Shown one piece after another: positions 57,701 through 64,000 of a DNA stretch of 64,000 bases. The DNA is from Odobenus rosmarus divergens. Taxonomy: Eukaryota; Chordata; Mammalia; Carnivora; Odobenidae. Location of the stretch: NCBI RefSeq assembly GCF_000321225.1, contig NW_004451515.1, positions 424,457 to 488,456 of the forward strand, read 5' to 3'. The notes under the pieces were generated by a model that saw nothing but the letters and a program-made list of their open reading frames with translations, was not told the origin of the DNA and did not search any database. Both the position numbers and the translations under genes were made by a program. Position 1 is the stretch's first letter. Each line of letters opens with the position of its first letter.

Positions 57701-58025
57701 CAGGAAGCATCCATCTCACTCCACGCTGCTGAGACTGGGCTTTGAAGTTCTTAAGAGGTCCTTGGGCTGTTTCCTTCCCCTCAGCTTCGGGTCCACATTG
57801 CTCCAGCCCTCTCTCTGCTAATCCCCCTGCCCTACACCCACGGCCCACGGCCAACTCCCCGTCCCTTCTTATGCGGACTGGCATGGTTCTCTATTCCCCC
57901 TCTTCCTCCAGCCTCCCCCAAGGGCTCCCTCCCCCCTCCAAGTGTCCTTCCTGCATTTCCTAAACTAAGTTTCATCCTTCCATAAGTGGAACGGATAAGG
58001 TTGTGGTGATAATACCTTCCTTTCT
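54796..58025. other. GC-rich single-copy stretch
   Basis: About 3.2 kb with no repeat or gene that I can support. Frames of 80-120 codons occur on both strands throughout (for example 57522-57884 minus), as expected for GC-rich sequence. A C-rich tract lies near 56740-56770. Confidence 0.5.
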
Positions 58026-58029
58026 CTGA

Positions 58030-58145
58030 AAGTACCCTTCTTTACAGATGAGAACATTTGAGCTCAGACAGGCTAAGTAACTTAGTCAAGGTCCCACAGC
58101 TAGAAGAAGCAGAGCCGAGATCCCACTCAGATCTGTCTTCAGAGC
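58030..58145 (+). repeat. MIR SINE relic
   Basis: 'tttacagatgagaacatttg', 'aagtaacttagtcaaggtcc' and 'acagctagaagaagcagagc' form the MIR core in plus orientation. Confidence 0.88.
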
Positions 58146-58525
58146 TTCATTTCCTCCTGGGTTGGCTCCAGGCTTGGTTGAGACCTTGGCCTGTAGAAGG
58201 GGTCAGCCGCTGGAGGAACAGGTGGTTCTGGGAGAGGGTCTGCATGGGAGGGTACCTGGAAAGGGTGCCTCCGCCTAGTCATAGTTCTAGAAGCAACAGT
58301 GCTTGCAGTCCCAAGAAAACAGGCAATCTTGAGATCTCGAGAATTATGGTCAGTAGCTGGGCCAAGACCACCAGGCCAGGGTGTGGGGTGAGGGGCTGAT
58401 ACAGAAGGCAGGGCCGTGGCCCCCAAGCAACAAGATGCAAGGTGGAGGGGGACAGGAGAGTGAAAAGGAGGCAGGCCTGGGAGTGTTGGGGAGACCCTCA
58501 AATAGAGCTACCAATCCTCAGGCAC
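58146..58525. other. GC-rich single-copy stretch
   Basis: About 380 bp between two MIR relics. The 120-codon minus frame at 58139-58501 has no family resemblance, and no repeat is recognised. Confidence 0.45.
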
Positions 58526-58529
58526 CGGG

Positions 58530-58715
58530 AGCTGTGCTAAAGCATTTATCTATGTCATTTCTAATCCACACAGCAAGTCTGAGAGTAGTTATCCCCCGAA
58601 CTCACAGATAGGGAAACCAAGGTTCACCAAGGTAAAATGACTTGCTCAGTGCCCCAGGCAGCCGGGACTCAAATTGGGCATGGCTACCTCCAAGTTCTAT
58701 GATTGTTCCTCTCCT
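58530..58715 (+). repeat. MIR SINE relic
   Basis: 'gctaaagcatttatctatgt', 'acagatagggaaaccaaggt' and 'atgacttgctcagtgcccca' are the MIR core and 3' part, plus orientation. Confidence 0.85.
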
Positions 58716-58989
58716 CCACATTGCCTGAGCCAAACAAAGATGAGGGGCCCTGGGCTTCCCACCTGTCCTGGGCCCTTGGTTCCTTAGGTGGGTAAACCCA
58801 AGTTAGGTCTTGGTTACTAATTCCCAGCCTGAGGTAGGCATCTTTGGCTGACCAGTGTCCAGGGTCTGCCAAGGTGGCTCTGGGAAAATATTCAGCTGCT
58901 GGGGGTTGTTGTAAATTGGGTCTTCCATTCCCACCTGGGGACTCTGCCCTGCTCTGGAATACTCCCCCAGATTTCAACATGGCAGGCCC

Positions 58990-59275
58990 CACCTCATCTT
59001 CGGGACCCAGTTCAAGTGACTTTTCTACCTTGGAGAGGCTTCCCTGACCTCCCAATCCAAAGAAGCGCCCCCCACCCCGCCAACCCTCTCCACTGCCTCA
59101 CCCTACCATATTTTCTTCTAGGCACTTCATCCATTTATTCACTTATTATTAATCTTCTGCCCCTCCCCCAGCATGAGAGGGTGGGCCATGTCTGTCCTGT
59201 TCTTCCCAAATCCCCAGCACCCACATCACTGCTCACACATAGCAGGTGCTCACCAAACATTTGGTGAAGGATCAA
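58990..59275 (+). repeat. LINE-2 (L2) 3'-end relic
   Basis: 'agttcaagtgacttttctac', 'gagaggcttccctgacctcc', 'gcatgagagggtgggccatg' and 'agcaggtgctcaccaaacat' follow the L2 3' end in plus orientation. Confidence 0.85.
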
Positions 59276-61975
59276 ATGAAGGGAGCAGACTCTGAACACC
59301 AGCAAAGGCCCTCTTTGTCCAGCCCAACATCCCTCTCTCTATAGTCACAACCACCTCAATCCCACTTCCCTGTGAAGAAGTGTTGCAGGGGAGAGATCAC
59401 ATCTCAAAGGGATGTCACCCAGCCGACGTCGTAGACAGAGTGGGCAGCCCTACCTGGTGGGCCTCCCCGCGCAGGCTGACCAGGCTTGGGCCATGGCCCT
59501 GTGAAGCCCCTCCCACTGAATCGGCCTGGAAATTCCTCCCAGCCCTGCCGCCTCCTCTTCTGTGCACCCACCTCGAGGCTTCAGGGAAACAAAAATAACT
59601 CTGCCCCATAACAACATCTTAGAAATGGTTCCACATGGCCAAACCCCGCCGTGAGACAGAAGGAAGTCAAGGCCCAGCATCAGAACCACCCCGGGGGGGT
59701 CCTGGTCCTGTGGGCAACATGCTTGCCACCGCCGGGCCACAGTTAAATTCATCTTCTATCAAACAGATCCAGCCACTTGTTGCCTTGAACTGCCCGGCAG
59801 GGAAACCAGGGCAGCAATGAAATACGAAATCAGAAGCAGGTTGTGCTTCTCAGACAAGAAGTGTCACAGTCAGAGAGAGATTCTCGGCCATCTTGCTCAC
59901 CCATTAAGTTCACATGGCTTTGTCTGGGAGATTTTTATGCGGGTGTGAGGTGTAGGGTTTGAAGAAAAAACGGCTCGTTTCATAGAGCTATTAGGGGATT
60001 TTCTCTGTAGAAGCAGACAGTCTCCGCACAGCCCTGAAATGTTTTGACAGCTCAGGAAAATCCTCAGGAAAACCTGACGCCAGGGCATGCCAAGGAGATG
60101 CTTATCGCTCCCCACACCCCCACCGGTCGTCCTGGGAGCTTCCCGTGCTGGCTTCTCAGCAGGCCCAGCCACCACCCTGCCCGCGGGGACCAGCCACACA
60201 TGGTCCAGTTATGAATCAAGCTTGTCCTCCTAGTTGATGCGGGAAAATGGGATGATGAATTCATTTCCATCACCACAATGCCCATAAGTCACGGCTTGAA
60301 GGGCCTTTTTTTTTTTTCCCCCTTTTGGAGTTTCCAATGACAAAGATTTCATTATCCGAAGCAATAATTTTTACCCAGAGCAATGCAAGATTTCACTCTA
60401 CCTGAATTAGGCCCATATGTGAGAGTGAAGCCCGGAGAACATCAGTGTCTGGAGGGGGAGGGAGAGGGGGAGGCCTCCTTCTGGGTTCTCCCCCCATCGC
60501 CCCCCCAACCTTTTCTCCCCGCTCTTGCCACAAACCCCCTTTTCCCCAACATTGGAGCCAAAGGGGGGCAGAGTTGCCTATCTTAACCCTTCTCCTGATG
60601 AGATGAATCCTCAACATTATTCAAATGGAAACAAAGACTTTCCTTCTAAATAGAGAAACCATTTCAAAACCACTGCAAGAGACAAGATACCCAGGGGATT
60701 GTTTTATTTGATTGCTCTGGATATGCCATCTTCTGCCAGGCCCCACATGCCTCCCTGCTTGTTTTCATGCTGGGGCCTTATTTCTGTAAACCCAAAGCCT
60801 AAACTCATGAGACGGATAAGTAAGAATCCGAAGAGAGAAACAAGGGGACCTTCCACAGCAGCTCAGGAGAAGCCAGGACAGGGCCCTCTACCCTCAGCCC
60901 TCCTGGAAAACAGTATTTTTCTTCCAGGGTTTCTTTTGGGAGCAGGCCTGGCCTGGAAGACTGGGAGCCCTGCCCAGAAGGGTTTATCCCGGGCTAGGAT
61001 TGGGGTGCCTCTGGCATCCCCCCACTGTCCACATCCCTCACCCCCGGAGCCTCCCTGCTCCACATTCTTTGTCATCACAGCCCTGCAGGCAAATGCTTTC
61101 CTGCTGAAGACACTGCCTCCATCAGTCCCAGGGCAGGCCCAGGTCAGATCACCCATCTGACAAGCCCAAGGGGAAGCCGTTGTGTTAGATTGGAGGGAGC
61201 TTTGCAACAATCTATATTCAAATGGCAACTGTTATTTATGAAATACTGACCAAGCACAAAAGATAAAATAAGTGCATAGGATGCCATTAATTTTATCGAA
61301 GGGCAAAGGCAAAGTATGGCTGATACTGGAGTTTTGGAACTACCAAATGCTGTTCCATGGGATCGACCTGCATCCATGCCCAGGTACAGTGAATACAAAG
61401 TAAGAGGCCCAGACGGCTACTTCAGGAGTTTGGGGAGGGGGTGTCCCCGGAGGCCAGAGTCGTGGGGTGGTCTTCCAGGAAGATGTGGTGCTCCATAAAG
61501 GAGAGCAGAGGAAAGGACTCTGCTGGGGGGGGGGGTGGCCATAGGGTGTGGAGATAGGAGTGGCTCTGGGGAGAGGGGGCATCAAGAGTGACTCACAAAG
61601 GGCTGGAAGTGATGCTAGGGGGTTATGGGGCCAGGCCTCACAACAGTCCCCAGTGAGCCACAAAGGATTCTCAGCCGTCACTGTCACACATTGTGAATCC
61701 TCCCTTGGCCTGCAGTCACCACATGCCTGGGGACCAGGAGAGACAAGAGAGGCTGGAAGGGGAGGTGCCTGCCCTGGGTGGCCTCTAGTGCAGCCCCAGC
61801 TAAGAGCCGGTCCTTGTGGCCCCATCCCCAGCCCCACAACAAGCCAATCCCAAATTTCCTGCCTTGACAACCTCACCAACCACCTCATGTCCTGAATCTG
61901 GAGTTCTGGGCGAGCAGTTGCAGGTATGAACACCTTATGTGTGTGCTAAGGCCCTTGTGAGATTTGTAGGCAGTG
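59276..61975. other. GC-rich single-copy stretch
   Basis: No gene or repeat is recognised. It includes a T13 run near 60308-60320, a G11 run near 61525-61535 and an AT-rich block at 61170-61330 that lacks repeat signatures. The 197-codon minus frame at 61340-61933 shows no domain. Confidence 0.5.
61170..61330. other. AT-rich island, possible conserved non-coding element
   Basis: 'caatctatattcaaatggca', 'actgttatttatgaaatact' and 'gccattaattttatcgaagg' form an AT-rich island within strongly GC-rich flanks, with no repeat identity. Functional status is inference only. Confidence 0.3.
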
Positions 61976-62044
61976 GGGAAAAGATTTTATTAAAAATTTT
62001 TTTATTTTAATTTTTAAATTTTGAATTTTTTAAATTAAAAAAAA

Positions 62045-62640
62045 GTTTAAAGGTATGATTCACATAACACAAACTTAACCATTTGGAAGTATACAGTTCA
62101 GTGTCATTTACTACGTTACTACGTTCACAGTGTTACGCATCTACAACTCCTAGCCAGTTCCAAAACACTTCTATCACCCCAGAATGAAACCCTGTACTCA
62201 TTAAGCAGGCCCCCCTCATTCCCCCTGCCCCCAGCAATCACTGATATGCTTTCTGTCTCTATGGATTTACCTATTCTGGACATTTCATATAAATGTCATA
62301 CATTTAGTGCCTGGCCTCCTTCACTTAGCACGTTTTCAAGGTTCACCCATGCGGTAGCATCTAGTGGTACTTCATTCATTTTCATGACTGAATAATATCC
62401 CAGTGTATGGGTATTTGTTTATCCATTCCTCTGTTGATGGACACTTTTCTCTGTCTTTGGCTATTGTAAATAATGCTGCTATGAACATGTGTACACGAGT
62501 ATTTGTTGAGTCCCTGCTTTCAATTCTTGTACACGTAGGAGTGGAATTACTGGGCCATATAATAGTTATTTGTTTAACTTTTTGAAGACCCACAACTGTT
62601 TTCCACAGGGGCTGTGTCCTTTACATTCCTGCCAGTTGAA
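62045..62640 (-). mobile_element. LINE-1, antisense, 3' UTR and ORF2 C-terminus
   Basis: An A/T-rich tail region (61980-62045) is followed by the reverse complement of the L1 3' end. The minus frame at 62372-62593 keeps the ORF2 C-terminal signature (VHMFIAALFTIAKDREKCPS, then TEEWINK). It is 5'-truncated at about 62640 and clearly older than the L1 at 9.5-10.3 kb. Confidence 0.93.
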
Positions 62641-63940
62641 AGGTTCTGGGAATCCTCAAACAGCAAGTGGTAGAGGATTCATCTGGGGGCTTTGTGTGAT
62701 GTGCAGGAGGCCAAGAAGGGGACTCCTACCTGGGGCTCCTGCCCAACCCCCAGCCCAGAACAGTGTGGTTTCAGACAAGACCCTAAGAGGCTGGGGTGTT
62801 GAGGAAGCGGGGAGGGAGGGAGGACTAGCAAGGGGGTCATGACAAAGGTTCTGGGATGCAGAGTTTGGAGATGTGACAGAACCACGGTGAAAAATCAAGG
62901 CCAAGTGGCTGGGACTGGGTCCGCTTCCCCACTCGGGCCCCTCCTCCAGGCAGCCGTGTGGGGAGCCACCGCCTCTGCAGATCCCATTACTGGAGATTGG
63001 GCTGCAACATGAAAAGATGAGAATGTAACACAGGAGGGAACATGCCATAAATCACTTATTGGCAGCCACACACCTCCCCACCACACCCAATCCAAGCACG
63101 GCAAAGCTGCAGCCACTGAGGCTTTCCCCGCAGCCTGGACCAGGCTTTCCCCTCAGGCGCCAAGATCCTGACCTGAGAACCGAAACCATGTGAGGAAAAC
63201 ACCTCAGGGCCTGACTCATCCTGCCCTCCGGCCGGGAGCCTCGCCGGGAGTCTCCTACTGGCTTGGCGCCTGCAGCCCCAGGCCTTGAGAAACCCCCTCC
63301 CCCGAGAGCCTGCATTCCCGCTTTGTGCAATGATGACTCCTGGGCTGGACTAGCCTTCCAGGCTCTCCAGCATATTCCAGATGTATCTCTGAGTCACAGA
63401 ATTGCCCACAGTCTTGGCTCTCCCTCCTCACTTGGTCCCAGGGAGGAAATTGGGAAGCAAAGAAAGAAGTGACCTCCTTTTAGGCCAGGTGGGGGAACGG
63501 GACACCTTGGAATCCTTTCCAAGGACAGTTGTCGTTCCCTCTAGTGTGCAAGGCATGCTATGGCTCCCTGCAAGCAGCACCCAGAAAAAAATCACAAAAG
63601 AGAGCAAAATGATGGGCTGTCTGCTTCCTAAAAGGACTCACCTCAGAATATCTTTCAAGGATTTGTTTTAGGCGGGATGGTCTCTCCACACCTGTGCAGT
63701 TTCATGTGTATTGTCTGAAAGTGGAGGTTAATGTGTCTAGCTTTGCTTCAACTGGGTAGACTTTCTCAGGCCCTGTTTGAAGCTGTCCCCTGCAGCCTAG
63801 CTCGGCTTGGCCACCAAAGCCAGATCTGGGTGGGGGTGGGATGGCACATGGGGAGCTGGGCAGGAAGAGGGAGCACACACGGGAGCTGGGTAGCTGAGCT
63901 CTGGTTAGCAGGAAGGCCAGTGATGGAGGAGTTAAGACAT
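62641..63940. other. GC-rich single-copy stretch
   Basis: No repeat or gene is recognised. CpGs are somewhat denser at 63220-63310 but too few for an island. Overlapping frames (62656-63048 minus, 130 codons) have no family signal. Confidence 0.5.
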
Positions 63941-63944
63941 CCTG

Positions 63945-64000
63945 TGTGCCCTCCAGTGAGCCTTTCCCATTTCTGGGCCTCAGTTTCCTCCTGTCTACAG
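63945..64000 (-). repeat. MIR SINE relic, cut by the window end
   Basis: 'tgggcctcagtttcctcctg' at the edge is the reversed MIR core. The element continues beyond the window. Confidence 0.65.

Noticed and set aside
61340..61933. 197-codon minus-strand open frame
   Set aside because: It is proline- and tryptophan-rich, antisense to another long frame, with no family resemblance and no splice or promoter context.
1..64000. CRISPR arrays, operons, tRNA or rRNA genes
   Set aside because: The window is mammalian nuclear DNA. The tandem repeats are microsatellites, and the only tRNA-like parts are SINE heads.

Overview
The window is nuclear DNA from a carnivoran mammal. The diagnostic evidence is a set of fourteen tRNA-Lys-derived Can-SINEs (SINEC), recognised by the head GGGCGCCTGGGTGGCTCAG, a CT-rich middle and an AAATAAATAAA-type tail, together with carnivore-type L1 3' ends. 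The SINE diagnostic bases (for example CTGCCTTCGGCTCAGGTCAT, then CATCGGGCTCCCTGCTCGGC) match the form I know from arctoid caniforms (bears, pinnipeds, mustelids). They do not match the short canid SINEC_Cf or the felid form. The arctoid placement is inference from memory of these families, not a database result.

I find no convincing protein-coding gene, tRNA, rRNA or snRNA. Nearly all open frames are short chance frames or pieces of decayed LINE-1 ORF2 and Tigger transposase. The one possible trace of a host gene is a polyadenylated-transcript-like segment on the minus strand at 5698-5945, which is either a truncated retrocopy or a terminal exon.

Layout. 1-8 kb: AT-rich single-copy DNA with MIR and L2 relics, an L1 3' end carrying a SINE, and the retrocopy candidate. 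8-14.4 kb: a long decayed antisense L1 interrupted by a younger sense L1 and a SINE that used practically the same target site. 14.7-15.7 kb: an MLT1 LTR split by two opposite SINEs. 16.5-19.3 kb: a nearly complete Tigger1 DNA transposon inserted in an older L1 3' UTR. 19.5-25.1 kb: SINE-in-SINE, an L1 3' end inside an LTR-like repeat, and a run of three SINEs. 25.1-35.3 kb: mostly single copy and free of SINEs, with candidate conserved non-coding blocks. 35.6-38.7 kb: stacked L1 and MLT1 pieces. 38.7-44.6 kb: mostly single copy, increasingly GC-rich. 44.6-47.8 kb: L1, three SINE events and an inverted pair of dinucleotide repeats. 47.8-64 kb: GC-rich, SINE-free, with only old MIR/L2/L1 relics and simple repeats.

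There is no pathway or operon to reconstruct. The story is transposon stratigraphy. MIR and L2 are oldest, then old L1, MLT1 and Tigger1, then carnivore L1 and Can-SINEs, several of which still have clear target-site duplications. On the host side the interest lies in candidate regulatory blocks: a homeodomain-type palindromic AT block near 25.76 kb, a CTCF-like motif at 51.29 kb and AT-rich islands in GC-rich surroundings. All of these need comparative or functional data to confirm.
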